From NCBI RefSeq assembly GCF_013426915.1, contig NZ_AP023180.1, forward strand, positions 744,001 to 808,000: DNA of 64,000 nt, in the 5' to 3' direction. The stretch's first letter is position 1; each line of letters begins with the position of its first letter. The position numbers and the translations under genes were made by a program. This DNA is from Paraburkholderia sp. PGU19. Lineage in GTDB: Bacteria; Pseudomonadota; Gammaproteobacteria; Burkholderiales; Burkholderiaceae. The notes under the pieces are model-generated. The model saw only the letters and a program-made list of their open reading frames with translations, was not told the DNA's origin and made no database searches. Shown here piece by piece: positions 8,532 to 18,532 of this stretch.

Positions 8532-9344
8532 TCAGCCGTCCGCTTCGAAAGCGGTTCCCACGAACCGCTCGATCACGCCATTGAACAGCGTAGGCCGTTG
8601 CAGCGGCGCGAAATGGCTGACGTTCGGCAGCACGATCAGCTCGGCCTCCGGGATGCTCTGCGCCAGATACACGGCGTGGTCCTGCTTGATGAACTCGTCG
8701 TGCTCGCCGATCGCGACGATCACGCGCACGCGGATCTGCGCGAGATCGTCCGCGGAGTAATCGGGCTGCGTGCGCTGCATCTCGCTGACGGCGGCGACGA
8801 GCGCGTCGAACTCGCCAGGCGTTGCCGACAGCGCCTCGTAGTCCGCGCGATGCCGCCTGAAGCAGCGGTCGATCACGGGCGTCGGCACGAATGGCTTCGC
8901 GCCGCCGGGGTCCATATTGCACGCGAAGAAGAACACGCCTGCGACGCGCTGCGGCGCGCGCCGGCCGAGAATCAGCGCCGTGCACGCGCCGTCGCTCCAG
9001 CCGATGAACGCTGCTTGCTGTACGTGTAGAGCGTCGAGTACGGCGAGCACGTCGGAGGCCATCAGCTCGTAGCTGTACGGTTGCGCGTCGCGCGTGCTGC
9101 GGCCATGTCCGCGGCTGTCGATCAGGATCACGCGGTAGCCCGCCGCAACCAGCGCGGGCACCTGATAACCCCAGTTGCCGCGATGCCCGAGGCCGCCATG
9201 CAACAGCACCACGGGGTGGCCCGCGCCGTAAGTGGACCAGGCGATGCGCGCGCCCGCGTTGTCCACGAATCCTTCTTCCTGCGCTTCGGGCAGCGGCGCC
9301 GCCCCGTGGGCTTCGAAGTGTTTCAGCTCGTCGTCCGATTGCAT
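8532..9344 (-). CDS. Alpha/beta hydrolase
   Basis: The 270-residue alpha/beta-hydrolase-fold protein shows the oxyanion-hole segment LLHGGLGHRGNW (residues ~48-59), the nucleophile elbow GWSDGA (Ser near 114) and a late catalytic pair suggested by GEHDEF and NVSHFAP. The family includes esterases, lipases and dienelactone-type hydrolases; substrate is not predictable. It is convergent with the efflux operon and divergent from nothing obvious, so it is probably transcribed alone or after the MFS gene upstream (52 nt gap). Confidence 0.9.
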   Translation of the reverse strand: MQSDDELKHFEAHGAAPLPEAQEEGFVDNAGARIAWSTYGAGHPVVLLHGGLGHRGNWGYQVPALVAAGYRVILIDSRGHGRSTRDAQPYSYELMASDVLAVLDALHVQQAAFIGWSDGACTALILGRRAPQRVAGVFFFACNMDPGGAKPFVPTPVIDRCFRRHRADYEALSATPGEFDALVAAVSEMQRTQPDYSADDLAQIRVRVIVAIGEHDEFIKQDHAVYLAQSIPEAELIVLPNVSHFAPLQRPTLFNGVIERFVGTAFEADG

Positions 9345-9396
9345 GTCGATGGCGCTCCGTGAAGAAAAGCTAGCGTTTCATTGTGACAGTACATGC

Positions 9397-10629
9397 TCAG
9401 TCGGCGCTGTCGGGCGTCTGCTTGTTCAGCGGCGCAACGTGCACTCGACGCCGCCCCGCGCCGAGACCCACGAGCACGACGATCAGCCCCAGCGCGCCCA
9501 TCCCGAGCGAGATCGCCACAACGACCGCGCTCATGCGTCCATTCCCCGAAAACATGCCGACCAGCAAGCCCGCCAGCGGCTGCGTCAGGTTGTTGAGCAT
9601 GATGACGACGCCAAGCGTTTTGCCGTAGTCCTTCGCGGGAATGATCGCCTGACGCACGCTGCGGATATAGATGCTGAACATCTTGTCGAAGCCGACGATC
9701 AGCAAAAAGCCCGCGACGTAGCCCCACACGGAAGGACTCACGCCCGCCAGCAACCCGCCCGCGAAGATCGCGAGAAACGACACGATCCCGAGCGCCTTGC
9801 GCGGAATCCGCACGCGCGCGATCAACAGCAGAATCACGATCGTCGCGATCGCGCCCGCCGTCTGCACGAACGCATAGAACGCATCCGGCCGGCGATGCAG
9901 CCCCGTCACCATCGCCGCCGAGGTCGCGAGCGTCACGCCGATCACGAGATTCTCGGCGGCGGCCAACGCGACCAGGCGGCCCAGACCCGGCAGCCTCACC
10001 ACGTGCGCCAGCGCCGTTTTCACGGGCGCGCGCCAGTCGCCGTGTGCATGCCCGTGCGGCGTCCATTCGAAAGCGCTCGCGCGCTGCCAGAAGAGCGTCG
10101 CGCCATCGGCGGCGAAGAACAGCACGGCCGCGACGCCGACGACGTATTCCCAGCGCCACCAGCCGAGCAGCAAACCTGCCAGCATCGGGCCGAGCACCAC
10201 GCCGACCTGATCGGCGATCTGCGCATACGAGAGCACCTTCTCGAAGCGCTCGGACGTGAATACCTGCGGGAGCAGTACTTCGCGCGCGACGAGCCCCTGG
10301 CTGGTCAAGGTGCCGCACACGGCGGACAGTGCGATCAGCCAGCCGATGCCGCCTGCCACCGCGAAGCCTGCGATGCCTGCCGCGCACGCCATTGCGCGAA
10401 AGCGCTGGCTCGCGCGCAGCACCGTAACGGGCGACATGCGATCGCACAGCGCGCCGCACACGGGAAACACGATATAGCGCGGGAATGCCTCGATGAAGAA
10501 CGCGATGCCGGACCATGTCGCTTTTTGGGTCGTCTGGAAGACGACGAGCGGCACGAGAAATAGCAGGATCTGGTCCGCGAGCCGCGAGAAGAACAGCGAA
10601 GCGAAGAATGCCTGATGGTGAGCGCGCAT
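9397..10629 (-). CDS. MFS transporter
   Basis: The 410-residue protein has about 12 hydrophobic membrane segments. A loop 2-3 region with CGALCDRMSPVTVLRASQR (residues ~58-76) resembles the conserved cytoplasmic loop of major facilitator permeases. A His/Gly-rich loop (TPHGHAHGDW) lies near the middle of the chain, where the central cytoplasmic loop would be. The permease belongs to the group related to enterobactin/macrolide exporters by general look, but the substrate is unknown. The upstream region carries the hexanucleotide tract and palindromic element A, so its promoter must lie within roughly 130 bp of the start codon. Confidence 0.88.
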   Translation of the reverse strand: MRAHHQAFFASLFFSRLADQILLFLVPLVVFQTTQKATWSGIAFFIEAFPRYIVFPVCGALCDRMSPVTVLRASQRFRAMACAAGIAGFAVAGGIGWLIALSAVCGTLTSQGLVAREVLLPQVFTSERFEKVLSYAQIADQVGVVLGPMLAGLLLGWWRWEYVVGVAAVLFFAADGATLFWQRASAFEWTPHGHAHGDWRAPVKTALAHVVRLPGLGRLVALAAAENLVIGVTLATSAAMVTGLHRRPDAFYAFVQTAGAIATIVILLLIARVRIPRKALGIVSFLAIFAGGLLAGVSPSVWGYVAGFLLIVGFDKMFSIYIRSVRQAIIPAKDYGKTLGVVIMLNNLTQPLAGLLVGMFSGNGRMSAVVVAISLGMGALGLIVVLVGLGAGRRRVHVAPLNKQTPDSAD

Positions 10630-10698
10630 GCAGTTGGGAGGTGTTTGTGCGTTGCACGCGGCTCAAGGTTGAGGGTTTGGCTCGTGCGGACGCTGTTG

Positions 10699-10742
10699 GT
10701 GTTCTGGTTCTGGTTCTGGTTCTGGTTTTGGTTTTGGTTTCG
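10699..10742. repeat. Short hexamer tandem tract (GGTTCT/GGTTTT)
   Basis: About seven consecutive hexamers of GGTTCT grading into GGTTTT lie upstream of the MFS gene, followed by a CGCTGTCGCTTTTG-type imperfect repeat. Similar G/T-rich low-complexity tracts stand next to the other palindromic elements (around 34420-34490, 48980-49040 and 56450-56530), so the tract seems to be part of the flank of that repeat family, not a chance microsatellite. Confidence 0.7.
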
Positions 10743-10764
10743 CTGTCGCTTTTGCTTTCGCTGT

Positions 10765-11573
10765 CGCTGGCATCCGCGCCATGGTGTTTGCCGTTCACGC
10801 GTTGCCCCTGTGCGGGGCGGCACCTACTTTTCTTTGCCGCCGCAAAGAAAAGTAGGCAAAAGAAAGCGGCTAACACCGCCAGCTCTTGACGTTCGCCTGA
10901 GGGCCCCCACCGGTCCCGCACTTCAGATGATAACGCGCTGTTCCCCGCCCGTTGCCATCGCTCTTAACAAGCGCCTCCCCCGCTTCCAGCACCCGTACAT
11001 CTGCCAGCGGCAGCGAATGGTTGCGGCCGCCCAGGTGGCAAACTGTGTGTAGGTTGTCGCACCACACAAGTTCGCGCTCTTACCAGAAACACCGACCTTG
11101 CTTTCCAGTCCGGAGTAATGCCTGTACGGCCCGAAAGCCTCCGCACAGGCAGCCGCTTTAGAACGCTGGAAGCTTGACGCGGTGTGGATGCGACGCGGGG
11201 TGTGAAACAGGTGATGCGCACAGAGCAAGCGTTGCGACGGGCCTGTGTTTTTCAGTCCGGAGTGATGCGTGTACGGCCTGAAAGCCTACACACAGTTTGC
11301 CACCTGGGCGGCGGCGGACTATCTGGCACGGTGTGTTGCTACGCGGGGGTGTGAAGCGGGTGAGGCGCACCGCAAGCGCGCTGGCAACGAACGTGGGTCA
11401 CATGATTGCCGTGTGAAGCGTAAGACCCTTTGGGGGCCCTCAGGCAAGAAGAAATGTTGGCGGTGTGAGCCGCTTTCTTTTGCCTACTTTTCTTTGCGGC
11501 GGCAAAGAAAAGTAGGTGCCGCCCCGCACAGGGGCGACGCGTGAAGCTAGATAACAACACGCGGATGCCAGCG
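10765..11573. repeat. Palindromic intergenic element, copy A (809 bp, internally duplicated)
   Basis: The element is bounded by CGCTGGCATCCGCG (10765-10778) and its inverse (11560-11573). Each outer arm holds a GCCCCTGTGCGGGGC-type stem and a perfect hairpin with 15-bp arms CCTACTTTTCTTTGC (10823-10856 and 11483-11516), then the sequence AGAAAGCGGCT and CCTGAGGGCCCCC. An inner inverted pair, GGTGGCAAACTGTGTGTAG and its complement, lies near 11034-11052 and 11286-11308. Two copies of CAGTCCGGAG at 11106 and 11253 show an internal duplication with a 147-bp period, which explains the greater length than copy B (661 bp). Open frames inside it are short and unlike any protein I know, so I treat it as non-coding. 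It lies between the icd 3' end and the MFS 5' end. Confidence 0.85.
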
Positions 11574-11605
11574 AAAACACCTGCAAACCAAACCGCCTGC
11601 GCAGC

Positions 11606-11641
11606 AAAAAGCCCGCACATCCAAACCAGAATGCGCGGGCT
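11606..11641 (-). terminator. Rho-independent terminator of icd
   Basis: Reading on the minus strand, a stem AGCCCGC / GCGGGCT (11635-11641 with 11610-11616) is followed by a run of five T. It lies 28 bp past the icd stop codon and before palindromic element A, so icd has its own terminator and does not depend on the element. Confidence 0.85.
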
Positions 11642-11668
11642 CCGCCTAAACCACTACAGTCAGAAAAC

Positions 11669-13912
11669 TTAAACCGTCACCGCTGCAAGCGCGTTATTCA
11701 GCGTCTTACTCGGCCGCATCACCGCTTCCAGCTTCGCAAAGTCCGGCTGGTAATAGCCGCCGATATCGACACCCTTACCCTGCACGTCCGCCAGTTCACC
11801 GACGATCGTCTTCTCGTTCTCCGTCAGCACCTTGGCCAGCGGGCCAAACTTGGCAGCAAGTTCCGCGTCATCCGTCTGCGCGGCCAGCTCCTGTGCCCAA
11901 TACATCGCCAGGTAGAACTGGCTGCCGCGGTTATCGAGCTCGCCAGTCTTCGGCGACGGGCTCTTGTTGTTGTCGAGCAGCTTGCCGGTAGCAGCATCCA
12001 GCGTCTTCGCCAGCACCTTCGCGCGCGCATTCCCCGACTTGATACCCAGCTCTTCAAGCGACACAGCCAGCGCCAAAAACTCACCCAGCGAATCCCACCG
12101 CAGGTGGTTCTCTTCGACCAGCTGCTTGACGTGCTTCGGCGCCGAACCGCCCGCGCCCGTCTCGTACATGCCGCCGCCCGCCATCAGCGGAACGATCGAC
12201 AGCATCTTCGCGGACGTGCCCAGTTCCATGATCGGGAACAGGTCGGTCAGGTAGTCGCGCAGGATGTTGCCCGTCGCCGAGATCGTGTCCAGACCGCGAA
12301 TCACGCGCTCCAGCGAGTAACGCATCGCGCGAACCTGCGACATGATGTGGATCTCGAGACCGTTCGTGTCGTGATCCTTCAGGTATGCCTGCACCTTGTG
12401 GATCAGCTCGTTTTCATGCGGACGGTACGGGTCGAGCCAGAACACGACGGGCATGCCCGAGTTGCGCGCGCGCGTGACGGCGAGCTTGACCCAGTCGCGG
12501 ATCGGCGCGTCCTTCACAAGGCACATGCGCCAGATGTCGCCCTGCTCGACCTGCTGCGTGAGGCCGCTCAGCACTTCGCCCGTCGCGTTGTCGACGATGC
12601 GCGCTTCGCCGTCTTCGGCGATCTCGAAGGTCTTGTCGTGCGAGCCGTATTCTTCCGCCTTCTGCGCCATCAGGCCGACGTTCGGCACCGTGCCCATCGT
12701 CTTCGGATCGAATGCGCCGTTGGTCTTGCAGAAGTTGATGATTTCCTGGTAGATACGCGCGAACGTGCTTTCCGGGATCAGGCACTTCGTGTCGGCGGGA
12801 CGGCCGTCGGCGCCCCACATCTTGCCGCCTGCGCGGATCATCGCGGGCATCGATGCGTCGACGATCACGTCGTTCGGTGCGTGCAGGTTCGAGATGCCCT
12901 TGGCCGAATCGACCATCGCCAGCGCCGGACGGTGCTCGTGGCACGCGTGCATGTCGCGGATCACTTCGTCGCGCTGCGATTCCGGCAGCGCCTCGATCTT
13001 CGTGTACAGATCGACGAGGCCGTTGTTGACGTTCACGCCCAGTTCGTCGAACAGCTTCGCGTGCTTGGCGAACGCGTCCTTGTAGAACACCTTGACCGCG
13101 TGGCCGAAGACGATCGGGTGCGAAACCTTCATCATCGTCGCCTTCACGTGCAGCGACAGCATCACGCCCGTCTTGCGCGCGTCTTCCATCTGGTCTTCGT
13201 AGAACTCGACCAGCGCTTTCTTGCTCATGAACATGCTGTCGACGATCTCGCCGTCCTGCAGCTTGACCTTCGGCTTCAGCACGATCGTCTCGCCGCGCTT
13301 CGTGACGAGTTCCATGCGGACTTCACGCGCCTTGTCGTTGGTGATCGACTTTTCGCCGTGGTAGAAGTCGCCATGCTTCATGTGCGCGACGTGCGTGCGC
13401 GACGCCATGCTCCACTCGGCCATGCTGTGCGGGTGCTTCTTCGCGTAGTTCTTGACGGCGGCGGGCGCGCGGCGGTCCGAATTGCCTTCGCGCAGAACCG
13501 GGTTGACCGCGCTGCCGAGGCACTTCGAGTAACGCTTCTGGATCTCTTTTTCTTCGTCGTTCTTCGGGTCTTCCGGATAATCCGGAACCTTGTACCCCTT
13601 CGACTGCAGTTCCTTGATCGCGCTGATCAGCTGGAACACCGACGCCGAAATGTTCGGCAGCTTGATGATGTTCGTGTCCGGGTCTTGCGTCAGGCGGCCC
13701 AGCTCGGCCAGATTGTCCGGCACGCGCTGCTCTTCCGTCAGGAATTCCGCGAACTCGCCGAGGATACGGCCGGCCACGGAAATGTCGCTGGTCTCGACAT
13801 TGACGCCAGCCGGAGCGGTAAACGTACGGATGATCGGCAGAAAAGCACTCGTCGCGAGCAGCGGGGCTTCGTCGGTCAGGGTGTAGATGATCGTAGGTTG
13901 CTTGTTACTCAT
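11669..13912 (-). CDS. icd: Isocitrate dehydrogenase, NADP-dependent, monomeric type
   Basis: The 747-residue protein matches the monomeric isocitrate dehydrogenase family (usual length ~740), which decarboxylates isocitrate to 2-oxoglutarate with NADP+ in the TCA cycle. Diagnostic stretches include [19 protein letters not shown] (residues ~143-161), with substrate-binding Ser and Arg, [19 protein letters not shown] with the catalytic Lys, and [19 protein letters not shown]. The gene stands alone with its own terminator. It is unrelated in sequence to the dimeric Icd of E. coli. Confidence 0.97.
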   Translation of the reverse strand: MSNKQPTIIYTLTDEAPLLATSAFLPIIRTFTAPAGVNVETSDISVAGRILGEFAEFLTEEQRVPDNLAELGRLTQDPDTNIIKLPNISASVFQLISAIKELQSKGYKVPDYPEDPKNDEEKEIQKRYSKCLGSAVNPVLREGNSDRRAPAAVKNYAKKHPHSMAEWSMASRTHVAHMKHGDFYHGEKSITNDKAREVRMELVTKRGETIVLKPKVKLQDGEIVDSMFMSKKALVEFYEDQMEDARKTGVMLSLHVKATMMKVSHPIVFGHAVKVFYKDAFAKHAKLFDELGVNVNNGLVDLYTKIEALPESQRDEVIRDMHACHEHRPALAMVDSAKGISNLHAPNDVIVDASMPAMIRAGGKMWGADGRPADTKCLIPESTFARIYQEIINFCKTNGAFDPKTMGTVPNVGLMAQKAEEYGSHDKTFEIAEDGEARIVDNATGEVLSGLTQQVEQGDIWRMCLVKDAPIRDWVKLAVTRARNSGMPVVFWLDPYRPHENELIHKVQAYLKDHDTNGLEIHIMSQVRAMRYSLERVIRGLDTISATGNILRDYLTDLFPIMELGTSAKMLSIVPLMAGGGMYETGAGGSAPKHVKQLVEENHLRWDSLGEFLALAVSLEELGIKSGNARAKVLAKTLDAATGKLLDNNKSPSPKTGELDNRGSQFYLAMYWAQELAAQTDDAELAAKFGPLAKVLTENEKTIVGELADVQGKGVDIGGYYQPDFAKLEAVMRPSKTLNNALAAVTV

Positions 13913-14329
13913 CGCTTTGCTCTTGGTCGAGAAAGGTTGGGAAATGCCGCCGGCGACGCCACGGCCGACGCGAATGCCCCGAATTTTGCCTTATTTTGGA
14001 TTTTGACGGTTTGAATCGTGCCGGTCGAAACGCGTTTAAGGCAAAAAAATGCACGATTTGCGCCGCTTCGCTGCTTTTTCGTCGCTACGAACGGCACTTC
14101 ATTGCATTTTGCAACTCGGGCACAGGCACAATTGTTCCGCTAAGCGGTGTTCGCGACAAACGGACGCAGATCGAGATTGCGCCCGACGGATGGCGTGAGG
14201 ATGAACGATTCCGCAGCCAGGACGCGATCGAAGGCGACGCTCGTTCCGCCACCGCGCGGGCGTAGTACGCGGCGTCCGGTCTACACTGTTTCACCATCGA
14301 TTCTACGGCCGCAGCCCATTCGATACACG
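13913..14329. other. Divergent intergenic region icd / MBL hydrolase
   Basis: This 417-bp gap should carry the icd promoter on the minus strand and the promoter of the metallo-hydrolase on the plus strand. It is AT-richer than its neighbours between about 13980 and 14150. I see open reading frames but none with convincing start context or known motifs, and no clear dyad. Confidence 0.5.
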
Positions 14330-15466
14330 ATGCCATTCCGGTTCCGCTCGCGCCTCGTCTGCGCCGCCATCGCTTTGAGCGCCGCGTCGGCGAATTGCGC
14401 CGTCGGCGCGCAGCAACCCGATCCTACGCCTGACAAGCTCGCCGCAAGCGGCATCCATCACGCGCCGCGCACCGAAAACGGCTACGAGAACAACGACGGA
14501 CCGCTCGCGCGCGGCTCGGTGTGGAAGTGGCGCTGGAACCGCTGGACGCACGGCTTGCCGCCACCGCCGGCGAACGGCTACGCGTTTCCCGTCGATCACC
14601 CCGACGTCGCGTGGATCAAGGCGAACCACAGCGACAACACGATGACGTGGATCGGCCATGCGACCGCCTTGTTGCAGATCGACGGCGTCAACGTGATCAC
14701 CGATCCGATGTTCTCCGAGCGCGCGTCGCCCTTCACGTTCGCCGGGCCGAAGCGGCGCGTGCCGCTGGGCCTCGCGCTTGACGAACTGCCGCATATCGAC
14801 GTCGTGCTGATCTCGCACAGCCATTACGACCACCTCGACACCGCGAGCGTCGAGGCATTGAACGCGCAGCCTGGCGGGCCGCCGCTCTTTCTCGTGCCGC
14901 TCGGCATCAAGGACTGGCTCGCGAAAAAAGGCATCACGAATGCGCAGGAACTGGACTGGGGCGACGAAACCAGCGTTGCCCGTCTCGACTTCTGGTTCGT
15001 GCCCGCGACGCACTGGTCCGCGCGGAGCCTCACCGACCGCAACGAGACGCTGTGGGGCGGCTGGGTCGTGAAGACGGCAGCGGGCGCTGCACATCCAATC
15101 TCGGTGTACTTCGCGGGCGACACCGGCTACTCGAACGACTCTAAGCGGATCGGCGCCGCATTCGGTTGCTTCGATCTCGCGTTGATTCCCGTTGGCGCGT
15201 ATGAGCCGCGCTGGTTCATGGGCCCTCAGCACGTGGACCCGCAGCAGGCCGTGCAGATTTTCCAGGACGTGCACGCCGAAAAAGCGATCGGCATTCACTG
15301 GGGCACCTTCGAACTGACCGACGAGGCACTCGACGAACCGCCGAAAAAACTCGGCGAAGCGACCCATGAAGCCGGCCTGCCCGATGACGCATTCACGGTA
15401 CTCCATCACGGCCAGATGATCCGCCTCGACGCATCGACCGATTCACAGTCGACGTGCTCGCGCTAA
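14330..15466 (+). CDS. MBL fold metallo-hydrolase, exported (NAPE-PLD/UlaG-like)
   Basis: The 378-residue protein has an N-terminal signal peptide (LVCAAIALSAASANCAVGA, cleavage near residue 27), so it probably acts in the periplasm. The metallo-beta-lactamase core shows SHSHYDHLD (HxHxDH, residues ~162-170), an upstream THWSARS segment, FAGDTGYSND and a final IGIHWGTFEL metal site. This arrangement matches the family that contains N-acyl-phosphatidylethanolamine phospholipase D. The start at 14330 is preferred over the upstream in-frame codons because it gives a complete signal peptide. A second, cytoplasmic-looking relative is encoded at 58415-59548. Confidence 0.9.
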   Translation: MPFRFRSRLVCAAIALSAASANCAVGAQQPDPTPDKLAASGIHHAPRTENGYENNDGPLARGSVWKWRWNRWTHGLPPPPANGYAFPVDHPDVAWIKANHSDNTMTWIGHATALLQIDGVNVITDPMFSERASPFTFAGPKRRVPLGLALDELPHIDVVLISHSHYDHLDTASVEALNAQPGGPPLFLVPLGIKDWLAKKGITNAQELDWGDETSVARLDFWFVPATHWSARSLTDRNETLWGGWVVKTAAGAAHPISVYFAGDTGYSNDSKRIGAAFGCFDLALIPVGAYEPRWFMGPQHVDPQQAVQIFQDVHAEKAIGIHWGTFELTDEALDEPPKKLGEATHEAGLPDDAFTVLHHGQMIRLDASTDSQSTCSR

Positions 15467-15678
15467 AACGCGAGCCGCGCTGCACTGTGCCTGTGCAATG
15501 CAGCGCAGCAAGAACACCCGATTGTCGGTCAGCACACACTCGGTATGACGCGAGACACACCAAATCCGGTTAAACCCTGTCGTGCAAGGCACAACGTCGT
15601 GTTATTGTCGTACACACACGGGTTCGAGCTTTGCTACGCGGAACTCACGTCATATCCGTTACCTTCGCGAGCGTCGCC

Positions 15679-16044
15679 ATGAGTGATGTACGCCATCTTC
15701 TAAGCCAACGCGACCGCGTGGAGCTGCTGTGCTGGCTCACGTGCGGAAGCCTGGGCGCCTGGTATCTGAACGAGACCTGGCCCACACCGTCGTTTCACGT
15801 AGAGGCCGCGCACAAGTGGCTCGACCGGCACGGGCGCACAGCCGACTGGTTATGCATCGCTAGGCTGTCGGCCCTTGCGCTCGACATCGCGCAGCGACAT
15901 GCATCGTTTGTCGAAGCCGACTGGGCGCGCGATGCCGTCGAAGAAATTCTCGATACGGACGAACTCGACGCTCAGGCGCGCCTCGTCGTCGCCGTGCTCG
16001 GCGACTGCGAACGCGCGCTCGCCGACAAGCGCCTCGCCGACTGA
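15679..16044 (+). CDS. Hypothetical protein, small, Trp/Cys-containing
   Basis: A 121-residue acidic protein from the ATG start (a TTG start 16 codons earlier is possible). It is alpha-helical by composition, with no signal peptide or membrane segment, and has a notable central stretch WLTCGSLGAWYLNETWP (residues ~19-35). I do not recognise a family. Codon use matches neighbouring genes, which supports coding. It is monocistronic, between the MBL hydrolase and the convergent DUF899 gene. Confidence 0.6.
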   Translation: MSDVRHLLSQRDRVELLCWLTCGSLGAWYLNETWPTPSFHVEAAHKWLDRHGRTADWLCIARLSALALDIAQRHASFVEADWARDAVEEILDTDELDAQARLVVAVLGDCERALADKRLAD

Positions 16045-16164
16045 TACCTGCGTACACCCGCGAACGGTACGAGCGCCGCGTGCTCGCGGCGCGATTGCGT
16101 TCGCCTTCATGCCTGTCTTCATACGCACGCGGCGGCGGCGCCAACGACCCGCCGCGCGTTCGCG

Positions 16165-16875
16165 TCACCGCCCGTAGTCGAGCTTCGGATACCAGTGCGG
16201 ATCGCGCCCTTCGGGCGTCATGTCGAAGATCGTCCACATCGGCATCAGATCCGGCGCGCCGCGCGGGTCCTGACCGGGATCGACAGTCGGGAAGCCCATT
16301 TCAGCCGCATAGAAATGCCGGATCGTGCCGTCTCGGCGGGTGAAGACCTGAAACGCCGCATCGTCGCCGCCATCGTCGGAGATCGCGCCGAAGTTGCGGC
16401 TGTACTCGCCGTTCACGTCTGAATACAGCTTCAGATCGCGCCAGCCGCGCTCCTTTTTGAACGCCGCGAGCCGCTCGATCGGCGAACGCGCGACCACGGC
16501 CAGCGCGATGCGCTGCGCAATGTCGCGCGCCTCGCCGTCCCACGCGCTCAGCAGCGACGTGCACATCGGACACGGCCGCTCGCGCTGCGGACCGAACATG
16601 TAGCTGTAGATCACGAGCGTGTCCTTGTCGCCGAACAGCCCGGCGAGATCGACGGGCCCCGCCTCGCCGATGAAGCGGTAATCGCCCGAGACGTCACCGC
16701 CCGGCGGCAGCGCGCGGCGCTGTTCCGCGACGCGTTCGATATGACGGCGCAGTTCGATTTCCTCCGCGAGCAGCGCGTCGCGGGCGCGGCGGTATTCGAC
16801 GCTCTCGTTCGGATAGTGCCGGCCGTTGCGCTTCGCCAGTTCGGCGGCGGGCACGAGAGAAGATGCAGAAGACAT
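16165..16875 (-). CDS. DUF899 family thioredoxin-like protein
   Basis: The 236-residue protein belongs to the DUF899 family of thioredoxin-fold proteins. It shows the motif MFGPQRERPCPMCTSLLSAW (residues ~93-112), where CPMC is the thioredoxin-like CxxC, and the family C-terminal end GRDPHWYPKLDYGR. Function is unknown, presumed redox. It is followed upstream (16909) by a glutathione S-transferase gene on the same strand, 33 nt away, so the two may be cotranscribed. Confidence 0.9.
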   Translation of the reverse strand: MSSASSLVPAAELAKRNGRHYPNESVEYRRARDALLAEEIELRRHIERVAEQRRALPPGGDVSGDYRFIGEAGPVDLAGLFGDKDTLVIYSYMFGPQRERPCPMCTSLLSAWDGEARDIAQRIALAVVARSPIERLAAFKKERGWRDLKLYSDVNGEYSRNFGAISDDGGDDAAFQVFTRRDGTIRHFYAAEMGFPTVDPGQDPRGAPDLMPMWTIFDMTPEGRDPHWYPKLDYGR

Positions 16876-16908
16876 CGCGGCCTCCCATTCAATTGACGAA
16901 CCACGAAA

Positions 16909-17562
16909 TCAGTCGCGCTCCGGCATCCCGAGCGGAAACAGATGGCGATACGGCCGCGCTTCCTCGACGGCGCGCGCGAACGAAGGCCGCTTCAACAGAC
17001 GCTTGCGATACTCGATCACGTATTCGAACTTCGGATCGATCCGGTGCGTCCAGTCGGCATAGAAGAGAAACGGCGCGGCGCCGCAATCCGCGAGACTGAA
17101 GCGCTCGCCCGCCGCCCATTCGCGGTCTTTCATCGTGCTGTCGAGCCACGCATAGGCGACGTCGAGCTGCGCACGCGCATCAGCGACACCGCGCGCATCG
17201 CGTTCGCTCTCGTCGCGCAGGCTGTCGAAGACGATCTTCTGCTGCGGCGTGGCAATGTAGTTGTCGAAGAAACGATCCATGAAGCGCACGTCGAGCGCCG
17301 CGCGCGGGTCGTCGGGAAGCAGTTGTACCGGGCCGGGATGATGCAAGCCGAGATACTCGATGATGACGGTCGCCTCGGCGATCGTGCGTCCCGCGTCGAC
17401 GAGCACCGGAAAGCGCCGGATGGGCCAGCGCGCGGCGAGTTCATCCATCGCGCCGGGTTCGTCGAGCCGGCGGTAGTCGAACGGTGTGCCGTTTTCGTAA
17501 AGTGCGGTGAGCGCCTTCTGGCAGTACGAAGAAAACGGGTGGGCGTAGAGCTTCAAGGTCAT
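16909..17562 (-). CDS. Glutathione S-transferase family protein
   Basis: The 217-residue protein has an N-terminal thioredoxin-like domain (KLYAHPFSSYCQKALTAL, residues ~3-20, with a Ser/Cys-containing active-site region), the GSH-contacting segment ATVIIEYL (residues ~63-70), and an all-helical C-terminal domain including ERFSLADCGAAPFLFY. These features are standard for cytosolic bacterial GSTs. It probably shares a transcript with the DUF899 gene downstream. Confidence 0.92.
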   Translation of the reverse strand: MTLKLYAHPFSSYCQKALTALYENGTPFDYRRLDEPGAMDELAARWPIRRFPVLVDAGRTIAEATVIIEYLGLHHPGPVQLLPDDPRAALDVRFMDRFFDNYIATPQQKIVFDSLRDESERDARGVADARAQLDVAYAWLDSTMKDREWAAGERFSLADCGAAPFLFYADWTHRIDPKFEYVIEYRKRLLKRPSFARAVEEARPYRHLFPLGMPERD

Positions 17563-17746
17563 CGTCGTCGTCCTTGCTGGCAGATAGCGGACGATATGCC
17601 CGCTTACCTTGACGACGAGCGGCGGCGACGGGAATCGACAGAACGCGCGAATAATTTTTTGCTGCGCTGCGGCGTGGGTGGCGGGACGCGTCGTTTATCG
17701 CCGTGATTCGTGCTGTCGATTCTCCGGGTCAACACGGCCCGCGCAC

Positions 17747-18478
17747 TCACTCGCGCAGAGACACCGCCAGCCCGCGAAGCAGCGCCGCACCGTCGCCTTG
17801 CCATGCGCTGCCGTGCATGCACGCAAGCGTGTGCGGCTGGAGTGTAGCGAGCCGCTCCAGCATCGCGTCGCCGTGTTTCGTATGCGAGTAGTAATCCATG
17901 CTGCGCCGGAACGCCTCGCTTGGACCGAGTATGTCCGTGCCCGTCACGGCGGGCGCGTCGGCGCCGCCTTGCGTGAACAGATCGCCGCACAGCAGCGTCT
18001 GGGTCGTCTCGTCGAAAAGCATCCCGCATTCCCACGCATGCGGCAGATGCGGTGTCGCGAGCCAGCGCAGCCGGTGGCGTCCGAGATCGACGGTTTCGCC
18101 GTCTTCGAGGCCGCGCGCGGGCCGGTCGGCGAGATCGTCGATGGACACCAGCTTGGCAATGCCACTGCACAGCGGTTGCGCCTCGGGCGCGGCAGTGAGC
18201 CACTCATTGAGCGAGCCGCACTCGTCCGCTTCGACATGCGAGAACGCGATATGCCGCAGCCGTTCGGGCGGCAACACGGACGCGACCGCTTCGCGCACGA
18301 GCGCGAACATCCTGCGCGGGCCGGTATGAAACAGCAGCGGCGCGTCGTCGACGATCAGATACTGGTTGAAGGAGAAGCCGCCCGGCCCGCCATCGAAGAA
18401 CACAGGCGTGTTGATCCGGTAAATGCTGTCCGCGACTTCATGGACGTTGGTGCCCGACACCGCATTGGTGACCGTCAT
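17747..18478 (-). CDS. MBL fold protein of the flavodiiron (ODP) type, stand-alone
   Basis: The 243-residue protein resembles the metallo-beta-lactamase domain of flavodiiron proteins. The metal site reads SHVEADECGS (HxExDx, residues ~80-89), then TPHLPHAWECG, CGDLF and ACMHGSAW supply the remaining His/Asp/His ligands. The usual last His of HxExDH is Glu here. No flavodoxin domain follows, so oxygen or NO reduction would need a separate partner. It is just downstream of a DOPA-dioxygenase-like gene. Confidence 0.85.
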   Translation of the reverse strand: MTVTNAVSGTNVHEVADSIYRINTPVFFDGGPGGFSFNQYLIVDDAPLLFHTGPRRMFALVREAVASVLPPERLRHIAFSHVEADECGSLNEWLTAAPEAQPLCSGIAKLVSIDDLADRPARGLEDGETVDLGRHRLRWLATPHLPHAWECGMLFDETTQTLLCGDLFTQGGADAPAVTGTDILGPSEAFRRSMDYYSHTKHGDAMLERLATLQPHTLACMHGSAWQGDGAALLRGLAVSLRE

Positions 18479-18532
18479 GACCCGACCTCCGTGCGCGCTG
18501 CGCGCGCCACGATGCGCCGCGCCGGATACGCG

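Noticed and set aside
10615..11544. Several 60-145 codon frames inside element A, and similar ones in B and C
   Set aside because: Frames are not kept in the same place among the copies, and they translate the palindromic arms in both directions (for example FFAAAKKSRQKKA from either end). They look like readings of a structural repeat.
12104..14014. 636-codon open frame opposite icd
   Set aside because: Composition rich in Arg, His, Val and Asp without motifs; the minus-strand icd is certain by its conserved sequence.
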